Shown: positions 21,701-64,000 of the stretch, in pieces | Layout: the number at the start of each line of letters is the position of its first letter | Position numbering within the stretch: position 1 is the stretch's first letter | Assembly (NCBI GenBank): GCA_029224185.1 | Contig: CM055200.1 | Location: 7,639,170 to 7,703,169, forward strand | From: Karalla daura | Taxonomy: Eukaryota > Chordata > Actinopteri > Chaetodontiformes > Leiognathidae | Direction: 5' to 3' | DNA: 64,000 bases | Program-made: the position numbers and the translations under genes | Notes under the pieces: model-generated | Told to the model about the DNA's origin: nothing | What the model saw: only the letters and a program-made list of their open reading frames with translations | The model's database searches: none

Positions 21701-22940
21701 TAACCAACACGGTTTTAATAATCTCTGGGTCAGCCACCATTAAAACAGGTTTTCGTGCTTCAAAAATCCTGCACAAAGGGACAGCAGTCTTTCAAATACA
21801 GTATATTTAACAAGATCAACTATGCAGAGATACAGTGGTAAGACTCACATGTTAACAACATTTAGATTTATTCAGTTTATTACAGTCCAGCAGTGTGTTG
21901 GGATAGACAAGTTAGTTCCAATAAATTACCCACAGACTAAAATAAATCCCAGTAATGACTTATGAAGTATGTGAGAAAAATCACAAACACAGGAACAGCT
22001 TCATGTTAATGCCGTTAGGTTGTTCCTGTTTCAAAGCAATGTGACATAAATGACAAAGAGTTTAACTACATGTCTGTCCTAACAATTAGATCTTGTATTT
22101 GGTATATTGTGCATGGTAGGGATAGTTTTGAGGATTGAGTATTTTGAGTATTTTAACAACAGTACATTTATGTTAGAATGTACTCTCAGTAAATTTACAA
22201 CTTAAACAACAGTTTTTCTGACATGTCCTCTCATGACCCCTCTGGATTATCGTCACGTCTAGGAGGGAAGGAAGAGGCTAGAAACAACTCACCCCCAGAG
22301 ATCTCCGTACTTGGCATGACACTCGAAGTCAAAGTAAATCCCCTACAATTAATGAAATGCATAAAGGACAGTGTTTAAAACGCCACATAAAAAGCCAAAT
22401 TACAGCCACATTATCTATACACATTGTCTCTACACAATATTTCATCTTAATCTGTGCTACGATTAGGCTACTGAGGCTGATGACCCATGTTTCCAGAAAA
22501 ACCTCACCTGTTTTCAAATATATACATGATAACCACAAAATTTAAGGAGCTGGATTTTTTAAAATTCACATTAAAAACATTATCAGTTTTTGAAATACGC
22601 AAATCTACCTGTCAATTATAAAAATAGTTGTAAATCGTCTGTTGAACTGGTTGTTGACATTATACTTTGTCCCACCTTATTCCAGTTATACAGTGTGCCC
22701 AAAAAGGGCATGGGCCTTGGTCCATCTATTCCCAGCTTTTTGAAGAATTTATACGGCCAAATGCTGTACCTGTTTTACATAACAGACAGTGTTATGACAT
22801 CAGCTGATGGTGAAGCGCAATGAAGATCGACCACAATAAATCCTCCGCCCAAGTGTACAAACTACTCACACGAGCAACAGGGTGACGAGGAGAGCCACGA
22901 TAGTCCAGGTGGTTGCGGAGAAAAACGCGAAGGAGAACAT
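18667..22940 (-). CDS. Cytochrome P450, family 3 (CYP3-type monooxygenase; 13 coding exons, complete)
   Basis: On the minus strand 13 exons join to 502 residues with every phase matching: 22940-22870, 22769-22676, 22342-22293, 21768-21669, 21305-21192, 20848-20763, 20661-20519, 20443-20304, 19929-19845, 19629-19469, 19379-19153, 18990-18828, 18741-18667. It is an ER-bound haem-thiolate monooxygenase; CYP3 enzymes oxidise steroids and foreign compounds using electrons from P450 reductase. Visible signatures are an N-terminal membrane anchor (residues 1-24), the proline-rich GIDGPRPMPF, I-helix GGYETTS (311-317), ExxR at 368-371, PERF at 422-425 and FGHGPRNCIG with haem ligand Cys448. The 13-exon layout, KTVLVKECYSAFTNRR and the C-terminal block identify family CYP3. 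The ending IPLTFDW with KLSFVPRHQ differs from mammalian CYP3A, so a fish subfamily (3B, 3C or 3D) is likely; I do not fix the symbol. Confidence 0.93.
18828..18990 (-). CDS. CYP3 coding exon 12 (haem loop)
   Basis: Encodes FSKDSAQEVNPYAYMPFGHG then PRNCIGMRYALLVMKVVV; Cys448 is the axial haem ligand. Donor gtaaga. Confidence 0.95.
19153..19379 (-). CDS. CYP3 coding exon 11 (ExxR)
   Basis: Encodes SPISYELLQGMQYLEQVIYE then SMRVLPTAPRLERMCKK and on to HNDPRFWNSPELFKPE. The K-helix ExxR pair (Glu368, Arg371) is present. Donor gttaat. Confidence 0.95.
19469..19629 (-). CDS. CYP3 coding exon 10 (I helix)
   Basis: Encodes LTESEILSQALILIFGGYET, then TSVTLTYILYNLAINPEALQ. The GGYETTS oxygen-activation motif is intact. 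Donor gtaacg. Confidence 0.93.
19845..19929 (-). CDS. CYP3 coding exon 9
   Basis: Encodes MRADFLQVLVENEIAESEIK then SEHDQPTK, the counterpart of the RVDFLQLM segment in CYP3A. Donor gtatgt. Confidence 0.88.
20304..20443 (-). CDS. CYP3 coding exon 8
   Basis: Encodes MIVPGGSRLAKLLNIDIVDG, then SVDYFNNIVRKFKDQYHKDK, the F-G region that shapes substrate entry. Acceptor tttcag, donor gtaagg. Confidence 0.85.
20519..20661 (-). CDS. CYP3 coding exon 7
   Basis: Encodes FVAPYSLDTVTSASFSVESN and on to the NFKIWLIFLI segment. An internal cag at 20644-20646 could be mistaken for the acceptor, but only the upstream tgtag keeps the family's AYS-D-ITS-SF alignment intact. Confidence 0.88.
20763..20848 (-). 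CDS. CYP3 coding exon 6
   Basis: Encodes IFPIIVRYADRLVENLKHTN then LDEPIDVK; ends two bases into a Gln codon before gtatgc. Confidence 0.9.
21192..21305 (-). CDS. CYP3 coding exon 5
   Basis: Encodes DILVAGRLDDAITSVKDEKW then KRIRTSMSPCFTSGRLKQ, the C-helix WKR-R segment that contacts a haem propionate. Donor gttagt. Confidence 0.93.
21669..21768 (-). CDS. CYP3 coding exon 4
   Basis: Encodes IFEARKPVLMVADPEIIKTV then LVKECYSAFTNRR, a strong CYP3 family match. Donor gtaagg. Confidence 0.93.
22293..22342 (-). CDS. CYP3 coding exon 3
   Basis: Short exon GIYFDFECHAKYGDLW plus two bases of Gly; equivalent to the MECHKKYG region of CYP3A. Donor gtgagt. Confidence 0.9.
22676..22769 (-). CDS. CYP3 coding exon 2
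   Basis: Encodes YSIWPYKFFKKLGIDGPRPM then PFLGTLYNWNK, the linker and proline-rich hinge typical of microsomal P450s. Donor gtggga. Confidence 0.9.
22870..22940 (-). CDS. CYP3 coding exon 1 (membrane anchor)
   Basis: ATG at 22940; reads MFSFAFFSATTWTIVALLVT then LLLV, a single hydrophobic anchor. Ends two bases into a Val codon before gtgagt. Confidence 0.88.
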
Positions 22941-23668
22941 TGTCAATTCCAGGTGGGCGTCGATCGCAGCCAACACGGAAAAATGTGAAACCTGAAGAGG
23001 GACAACACTTATCTAGACTGCTGTGCAGTGGGAGGAGACTGGAAAAGACTGGAGAGTTGAGAGGAAGTGACTACTTGGACTGTTGGACACACTTTTAGGT
23101 ACTGACCTCTTAATTAATGGGAAAAATTAAGAGCATTACAGTGACAAAAGGTCTCTAAAGGTCATACTTTCATTATCAGAACTGTTTTACATTATACTCA
23201 AAGACACACTTTATAGGGTACAATCGGTTTTCATAAAAGTTATAAATAAAAGGCGAAAACAAGCAGACCTCTACGGTTTTTTCTTAAATGCAGGAGATAC
23301 CATAAAGTGTTTTTAGAAACACTGAAAAAGAGTTGGATACATCATTTTCTGACATGGGCGTTATGAACCATCATCATGCTCAACTCAATTCAACCTTTAT
23401 TTGACAGTACCAATGATGACCATCTAATCTAAATCAATATATTTAGCGTTTATTTTTAGATATAACATTTAATAGAAAATGCAAATTAGGTTCAAGAATA
23501 TCCCGATCAGGGTTTTCTGTATCAACATATGTAACATTATGTTTAACATTAAGTGATTTTACGAGAACTTTCTGTCCAAAATGACAGAGAAATGGACTGA
23601 ATGAAGGCACAGCTAAAAAACCTGTCACCGAATTTTGTTTACCCATACAGAAATCAGAAACTTCCGGG

Positions 23669-23691
23669 AACTAGTTGAAGGCTTGGTGAGT
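23669..23691 (+). promoter_or_regulatory. Possible mrpl57 non-coding exon 1: ETS/GABP motif with downstream donor
   Basis: CTTCCGG (ETS/NRF-2 type, common at mitochondrial-protein promoters) is followed 11 bases later by ggcttg and then gtgagt, a strong splice donor at 23686. mrpl57 needs an upstream exon because its coding exon starts at an acceptor 15 bases before ATG. The link is inferred. Confidence 0.3.
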
Positions 23692-25864
23692 CATGTGACG
23701 CTGAAGCGCTCTGGAGACATGTTTGAGCCTTCTGCCGCACCGTAGTTAACCCGGTAGTGTTTGCAATGACCCGATTGAAACGCCTGTTCACGTTTCTCCA
23801 GCACCGCTCGACTTTCTACTTTTAAATTGCGTCTGAGTGTTTTATCCTGTCGACGTTCAAAGGTTAACTTTTTGTCGTAGTGTAAAAGCGAGGTAAGGAG
23901 CAGCACGGTGTGGTTTAAAGGGTAATGTCTGTGAACAATGACCTTGGGTTGTAACATGAGGCTAATGTTTTCACACAGTGCGTTTCAAAAGTGCTCTGCA
24001 GCTTTTTCTTCACTCAGTGTTCACTTACTGTTTCTCAGTCCTCCTCTCATTTGTACAGGCTCCCTCCTTTCTCATATTATCTTCAATAGAGTGGAAAACC
24101 AAACATAAAAACATTATCCTGCAAAGTTTCATGATAATGATGTTCTTCCATTCTTCAAAAATAGAAATACCTCACGTCTGGTTTCCTTTCCGAAGTGTCC
24201 CCTTATTGAATATATGATCAGATATTGCATGGAAAACTAAGCCAATCCAAATTGAGCGCTTTATGTGATAGCTGATATGACGCTGGACAACACTGACCTG
24301 AGAGAACCTGAGAGATGTTTGTAAGTTCACCATCCTCTCTGAAATCTTGGGGTTTGGCCTAATTGCCTGTGTGTGTGTAAGTCATTGATATGTGATGTAT
24401 AAAATATATAAATGGTTTGTGTGGTCTGCGATGGCATGGTGATCTGTCCAGGGTTTAGCCTCTTACGTGCTAGAATAGACCCTTGAGACACTGTTAAGTG
24501 TCAGATTCTGTCAGATTCTTCTAGCTGCAGTATTGTGGCAACTGGACTTTCACCTGTCATCCAGGAGGATTCCTCAGAACCGTCATCACTCGACAACTAG
24601 TTTAATTCCAGTGGTCTGGACAAATGAGAATCTCCACAGACACCACTATGCGGCAGTAAATGTGTCAGTTAAGACTGCCTTATTTAGACATCTGGCAGAC
24701 AAGCAGAAAGCATGGCACATATGTTTATTAGTTGTGTTTCTGGGAAGTGACCGGGGCCTGAAACAGTGACACCATCGTCCATCATGCCAAGATGATGAGG
24801 TGCGGCTCCTTGCATGTAGTCACCAGCAACAAAATACTGTTTATTGCTGCTGTAAAGATTACATTTACCTTTCTGGCTTTTCACACTGTAACCCAGCCAT
24901 TCCTCGATTGATAAAGTCACTGTGATGTCATTGTCATGCACTCTTGGTAGAGTGTTATTATGCATGATGTAATTGGTGTTTCAAAGATCAACGATTATCT
25001 CACCTGTGTAGAATGCTAACGGTCTTGTTGGCACCTGTTGGAGCCTATCTGTAGTGCACATAGGGCAAAGGCCGAGAATCCTCAAAACATTATTGTCATC
25101 AGTGTCTGCAGTACATGTTTTCATTCCCTATAGTTTCTTATCTGTAGATTGAAGAAGATTTTTATTCACCATCTGTGCACCAACACTGTCTGGGCTCAAA
25201 GAAATTCTTCTATTCTGTCCCTGCATTAGTTAAGATCGGCAAGAGTAGCTAATACAAACAAACAAAACGCCATATAATAGGCTGGATATCATCTAATTCA
25301 CCGCACTGTTTCCTCAGTAGTGCTGATGAACACTAGTGTTGTAAAACAGGTAATGATAAAGAGGTCAAATTTCTTCCTGATTGCAGCAACCATGGCTGTT
25401 AAGTGTTGAGGTCAAGGGCTCATACGCTAATATTTAACCACAATAATCCTTTGGCAGTAAAATATATTTTTGTTTTATTGAGAAGGATAAAATTGAAGCT
25501 GATGATTGTATTTGTAAGGCATGTGTGGATCATCTTTACTCTCCTGTCGCTTTTGTTGTGTGTTCCTGAATGTGTCATGGTAAAGAGTTGATAGTTTGCC
25601 ATTTGCAGATGGCCACCCTAGTTCTTACTGTTTATGCAGTCAACCCCTCATTTCCTGTCACTGCCACGGCGTGAGTGTGTGATGCTTGTTTTGCCAAATA
25701 GCTGGTCTGACCTCATCTTTATTGGTAGAGGAACCCTGGTCTCCTCACAGGACAGTAAACCAGACCTGAGCAGATGTCCAATCAGCCAAGATAATGACTA
25801 AGTTGATAATGGCCGTTGATGTGTTCATCACTTTCTCATCTCTGAGTAATGTGATCACTGGCAG

Positions 25865-26030
25865 ATTTAGCTAGTAGCGTGGCTTGCCCTTAAAATGTTG
25901 AAGTTTAAATTTCACACTTTCCACTGGCAAAACACTGAACCTCACATTGCACCCTGATCAGCAGATGGCATCTGTCCACTAGGCCATGAATATGAATGAG
26001 TGACTGCTAGCTGGTGTGTTAAAGTGCTAG
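25865..26030. repeat. Decayed teleost repeat fragment
   Basis: actggcaaaacactgaacct, then cagcagatggcatctgtcca, then aatgagtgactgctagctgg, in the order of a common fish repeat related to 15140-15340. Confidence 0.4.
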
Positions 26031-26727
26031 TAAGGCTTGAAGAGTGCTGCACAAATGCAGGCAAATTACCATAAAGCCCCAGTAGGAAAAGTGAAGAATC
26101 ACAGAATCCCTCTTAGGTGCTGCTGTAACAAAACTAATACTGTTGTTAGTGGCAAGACGGTCTTTGACAAATGGCTGTGTCTCCTGCGTCTCAGACTAAT
26201 GCTGAGCTATTCTCTACTCTTCTTGTGGTTTAGGAGTAATGTGACCTAGAATGGTTGAATGGAGTACTTATCTTGCTCTCTGGTGCTGACAACATGAGCT
26301 CGATCAAAAATGCCTCAGATGCTATAACAAGCCCATTTACAATCCTGTTTTTAGGTGTAAGAATATTAAAATCCACCGTGCATAGATCTGGTGCCCTTTC
26401 ATGCTAATCTGGCAACCACACATCCACTTCTCACTAAATGGCTGTCTTGTCTGCCCCTCACAGGAACAATCATAAGACTTAATAACAGCGTGGCATTTTT
26501 CCCAAGCCGAGTGGTAGCTGGAGTGATGCAGCTATGGAGTGCAAACATATCTAGCCCTATATATTTGAGCCAGAGTCAAAAGAGGAATCAGATCCTGATA
26601 TTTCGTAGCTGCATTTCAGTATCTGCATTGTATACATGAATGAGGACGTATTGATGTTTTTGGACACCTTTAATACACAGCACCTGATCACTGATCTTTT
26701 TTGCCTTTGCAGAGTTCATCTGCCACA

Positions 26728-27039
26728 ATGTTCCTCACCCTTGTCCTGCTGCGGAAGGGCATCCCTGGCAAACAGTGGATCGGAAAGTACCGGCGTCCAC
26801 GTCCGGTCACCTGGCAGATGAAGCGCAACACGCTGAAGCACCTGGAGCGCGAGGCGGAGAACGAGTACTGGATCAGCCGGCCGTACATGACGGCGGAGCA
26901 GGAGCACGGCCATGCGGCGGAGCGTCGAGCGCAGAACTGGCTTAAGATCAAAGAGAGCAAGTTTTGCAAATTCCCCGAGCACAAATATGTGACCGACCAC
27001 CTGAGTCACCTGAGAATCACGAAGAACTGGTCGAGTTAA
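26728..27039 (+). CDS. mrpl57: mrpl57 (MRP63): mitochondrial ribosomal protein L57
   Basis: A single coding exon gives 103 residues, against about 102 in human. The product is a small basic protein of the mitochondrial large ribosomal subunit; it has no bacterial counterpart. The diagnostic order is visible: MFLTLVLLRKGIPGKQWIGK at the start, then EAENEYWISRPYMTAEQEHG, HAAERR, and KFPEHK-like and DHLSHLRITKNWS at the end. Translation starts at the ATG 15 bases after the acceptor tttgcag (26712), so the intron lies in the 5'UTR as in other vertebrates. TAA is at 27037-27039. The reading frame is GC-rich against AT-rich flanks. The gene sits between the divergent CYP3 gene and kcnh1. Confidence 0.95.
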   Translation: MFLTLVLLRKGIPGKQWIGKYRRPRPVTWQMKRNTLKHLEREAENEYWISRPYMTAEQEHGHAAERRAQNWLKIKESKFCKFPEHKYVTDHLSHLRITKNWSS

Positions 27040-27249
27040 TGTGAAGAAAGGGGCAACATGCAAAGACTGTGTTTTTATAAGACCGTACGTAACGTGTGTC
27101 CTGGAAAGCTCTCTGTGATTATGTGTCACATTACTGTGTGATTGCTTTATGTTCGGTGCTGCGGCTTCGCATAAAAAATTCTCAGCATCCCGTCTGTGAG
27201 TCCTTATTTTAGCTCACTTTCATGTTGAGGAAAGTGGCTTCCTACTGGT

Positions 27250-27255
27250 AATAAA
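27250..27255 (+). terminator. Probable mrpl57 polyadenylation signal
   Basis: AATAAA about 210 bases after the mrpl57 stop codon. Confidence 0.55.
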
Positions 27256-27967
27256 TTCTCTGTCATTAGATGACCTGCTCAAGTGTAGTGTGCGAGGGAA
27301 ATTGTAGGAGTTATATAAACTATCTGGGGGGGTGGAAGTGAAATTATGTAATTGAACAAAGGGTTGATTAAACTGCAATATAACCCCGTGTGATCTGCTG
27401 TTTGACCTTTTGTGTATGCTATTAAAGGATTGTGGCTGTCAGTGAACCTGGTTCTGTTTGAATGTAGAAGTCCAAGGAAGCAATATATTTTCACGGTTCT
27501 TAGAGACACTACATTAATTGACTCTCATGAGGTTTTTATGCTTTTGCTCTGGTGGAGAGCCTCTTTGTTGAATCTACTGTCATACGGGGCTATGGCTCAC
27601 GCTGTGTTGACATACCTGGTAGTCAGTGGTTACCAGCTCTCTGGTGACTTCACCTTTGAACCTTATGTTAGAAATGAGAACTCAGCAATCCTCATTTCAT
27701 GGAAAAAAAAGGGGCATTTTTGCCTGTTACTGGTAAAGTGTCCCTTTTACTTTATTTAACATTTGTAAGCATTAGTTAACACAACATGCTTCAATTGTAG
27801 GAACATGAAACGATAAAGGGATTGTATAAAACTGTGCTTATTCATTAGCCTTTATTTATTGATCCTGACAGGAATAGATACAGCTGTTACATTATTGAAA
27901 ACCTATTTGTTTAGGTTAAAGAGGGTTTCTAAATGCATATACTGCTTAAAAAGCATTGACACAGAGG

Positions 27968-28232
27968 TTTGGTGAATAGCATTGCTGCCTCACAACAAAA
28001 TGGTCCCTGGTTTGAATTCCGATCAGACTAAAAGTGTGGGGTTTACATGTTCCACCTGTGTATGTGTGTCGATTTCTTATGTCCAAAAACAAATATTCAG
28101 ATTGATAGGTGACAGTAAGTTGCCTCTATGTGTGAGTGAGAGAGTGAAAGGTGTGTTTGTGTACTCTGTGACTTTGCCCTACAGTGTACTGTCGGGCACA
28201 AAGTGGGCGAGATAATGGATGGATGGATATAT
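27968..28232 (-). repeat. Decayed teleost repeat (ATGCATGTTTTTGGACTGTGGG family), reverse copy
   Basis: gtgaatagcattgctgcctc, then tggtttgaattccgatcaga, then ttatgtccaaaaacaaatat, and a final gataatggatggatggat follow the known order of this fish repeat. Confidence 0.55.
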
Positions 28233-29929
28233 TTCTACTCGAAATTGATGGGCCAGGTGGTTTCTTCACAGCCAGGCACAGGGCAGCTACCAAGTGAACA
28301 CGGTCAAAACATTTTTGGACGTAAAACCACATTTGTGAGCAGCCGTTCACGCTGACCTTTATGCTGTGGGTCTGTTTGTTTATTTTGATGTCAGAGTCGC
28401 CACCAGAAGCACTATTTGAGGTCGGTCCTGGTATGGGGACTGCAGGGTCCAAAATAATTGACCAGGATTAATGAGCTGGTGGAGGAAGAGCTGCCCGTGA
28501 AGCGGCCAATTTACTGCAGGAATCAAACAGAATAAATCCACACGCCGCGGTATTGCTTTTCCTTTGGGACACCCAGTCCAAGAACCTGACTTTAAGCGAT
28601 TAGTCCATGAAGAACTAACTAACCAGAGCCCCGGGGAGTGGAGGACATGAAGCTTCCTCAAATGTTGAATTGGGTTACACGCTTTAGACTTATTAAAAAA
28701 AAAAGTCTGCTCAGCACAGACCATTGTTTTAACCTGCTAAATGTTATAAGGCTAAAGAAGAAAAACACCTGGAACCGCAACAGCTTAATAAATTGACAAC
28801 TCACAATATTTGCTTGTTGAATAAGTAGAGTAAGAAATCATCTACCAGAGACATATCTATTCCAAGCACCAAATGTAATAGCTTTGTGGATGCACAATGC
28901 AGCTTGATTGGCTTTTTTTTTTTATAATATACATGTATTGTTACTCACAGGGACTCACAACATGGGGAAGAAATGTTGTCAGTGTTTTGGGGTTGTAGTG
29001 GTTTTGTCCCAGTTAGGATCATATTGTACAATACATTTGGTGGGAAGTGAGTGATTATAGAAGAATGGGGAAAAAAAAACAAACAATAAATTAATATACA
29101 TGCACTGGCATGCATACTTATCAGGCAAACATTTATGCAGATTGGTTGTGTTATTTGACTTTGTGTTCTTTCCTAAGTAACCGAGTAGCACTTGAACCAG
29201 TTTTGGTTGAGTAGCACCAGTTTTTTTGCTGGGCCAGAAGTAAGAACCGTTAACATCAGAGGCTGGGGTTCAAAAAAATGGATGTGATTGTATGGCAGCT
29301 AAATAAATTAGAGGAAGACCATAAGAACCAAATAAAACCTCAGTCAAGGTGGCAATAGGCCGCTAAGAACAAATCCAAATTTCAGCATCCTGGACTCGGT
29401 CCTAGGATTACTTTTTGCTTGTAAAAACTCTAAATGCAATTGCTTGTGAATACCTTTACTTTTTGAAGAGACACATCTGCTTTTGTATCTTTTTGCTGAA
29501 CAGTGTAAACATATAAATGTGTGGTCCATTATTGCTGTTCTAATGCCCTTCATCCATTTCACTGTTCCAGCACGGAGCCAAGGCATGGTTCAGCGGCTAC
29601 TTTCCCTTTCTTCTAGTAGGCTAGCGTCCTCGATGACACATATCTCAGACACAAAATAGTTAGTCATAAGTTACGGCAGACTACCAGTTAACTCATAGTT
29701 CCCGACGCTCAGAAATGGAAGTCGTTTGCCACAGCAAAAATTGAGCTGAAATCACACATTCGGCATAAACCGGTGCCAGGAAAGCCGGGAGGTAACTGAC
29801 GTATAATGACGTAATGACGTGGCTCCGACTTGACTAGATCAATGGAAAAAAGCGAACTGACTTTTTCGCAAGTTGTGCCCACTCCGAGTAGCAGCGCTGC
29901 AACTGTTTCTGGTGGAAAAGGAGGGAGGG

Positions 29930-30231
29930 GGGTATGCAGCCTCGCCGCGTCCAGCAGGGGTCGCTCCTGAGCCACATTTGCAGCCTCTCAGCCCGACTGA
30001 CTGACTGACTGGGAGCCGCCGCGCCGCCGCCGCCGCCGCCGCCGCTGCTGCGCCTTGTTTTCCTCCCCACGCATCACACACGCCGCACCTCACCGCTCCG
30101 CTCCTCCTCACTGACTGCTCCTCACAGACGGCTCCTCTCCTCCCGCAGACCGCGCAGCGTCCTGCAGCCCGGGCCCAGGATGCGGAGGAGCCGCGGACCA
30201 GCACCTGCACACGCCTGAGAGAGGAGGCAGG
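29930..30231 (+). promoter_or_regulatory. CpG-rich promoter / 5'UTR of kcnh1
   Basis: High G+C with frequent CpG in contrast to both flanks, directly upstream of the kcnh1 ATG. It includes (CTGA)n at 29994-30011 and a CCG array at 30015-30054. This is the usual look of a TATA-less vertebrate promoter. The transcription start was not located. Confidence 0.6.
30015..30054. repeat. (CCG)n array in the kcnh1 5' region
   Basis: About ten CCG units with one GCG interruption, ending in CTGCTGC, 180 bases before the kcnh1 start codon. Confidence 0.9.

Positions 30232-64000
<33,769 letters not shown>

Larger units (their letters stand above)
22941..26712. other. Divergent intergenic region: CYP3 promoter side and mrpl57 5' end
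   Basis: The P450 gene and mrpl57 are transcribed away from each other. No TATA box or nuclear-receptor element could be assigned for the P450. A GABP/ETS-like site with a nearby splice donor (23669-23691) may be the mrpl57 first exon. Short fragments of fish repeats lie at 23381-23412, 24418-24475 and 25865-26030. The rest is plain AT-rich DNA. Confidence 0.5.
27040..30231. other. mrpl57 3'UTR, spacer and kcnh1 promoter
   Basis: Mostly AT-rich with a decayed repeat at 27968-28232. From about 29900 it turns into a CpG-rich stretch with a CCG-repeat core that leads into the kcnh1 start codon. No additional gene was recognised; open frames on the minus strand at 29834-30360 are by-products of the CCG repeat. 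Confidence 0.55.

Noticed and set aside
26716..27129. 137-codon minus-strand frame over mrpl57
   Set aside because: Antisense shadow of a GC-rich coding exon whose sense translation is clearly MRPL57.

Overview
The window is chromosomal DNA from a ray-finned fish. The genes have many introns with GT-AG boundaries, vertebrate orthologues are recognisable exon by exon, and the introns are AT-rich. Microsatellites are dense ((CA)n, (GATA)n, (TA)n), and many decayed dispersed repeats are of kinds typical of teleosts. Nothing bacterial, viral or plasmid-like was seen.

Layout, left to right: (1) 619-831 (+), the last coding exon of a mitochondrial class-I release factor, most like mtrf1l. (2) 2744-13843 (+), desi2, a PPPDE-family thiol isopeptidase; all five coding exons are present and join to a 210-residue protein. 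(3) 22940-18667 (-), a complete cytochrome P450 of the CYP3 family; 13 coding exons join without frameshift to 502 residues, with I-helix, ExxR, PERF and haem-cysteine signatures intact. (4) 26728-27039 (+), mrpl57 (MRP63), a 103-residue mitochondrial ribosomal protein in one coding exon, with a probable non-coding first exon about 3 kb upstream. (5) 30232 to the window end (+), kcnh1 (EAG1 voltage-gated potassium channel); twelve coding exons give 888 residues from the start codon, through PAS, S1-S6, pore, C-linker and CNBH domain, into the C-terminal tail, which runs off the window.

The five genes do not form a pathway. mtrf1l and mrpl57 both serve mitochondrial translation, but nothing shows that their proximity matters. 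About 90% of the window is intron or intergenic DNA. It holds microsatellites, at least two copies of a GGCTGCAAC-ended MITE-like element, about ten fragments of two or three other fish repeat families, and a few CpG-rich or palindromic patches.

I found no convincing new biological system. The most useful second looks are: the weak, CA-flanked splice donor of desi2 exon 4; the C-rich hexamer array in the desi2 3'UTR; the inverted-repeat elements in kcnh1 introns; two CpG-rich patches in kcnh1 intron 6, one beside a perfect RFX X-box; and the mixed KCNH1/KCNH5-like residues of this kcnh1. Exon boundaries were set by hand from reading frame, splice dinucleotides and family knowledge; no alignment was run.
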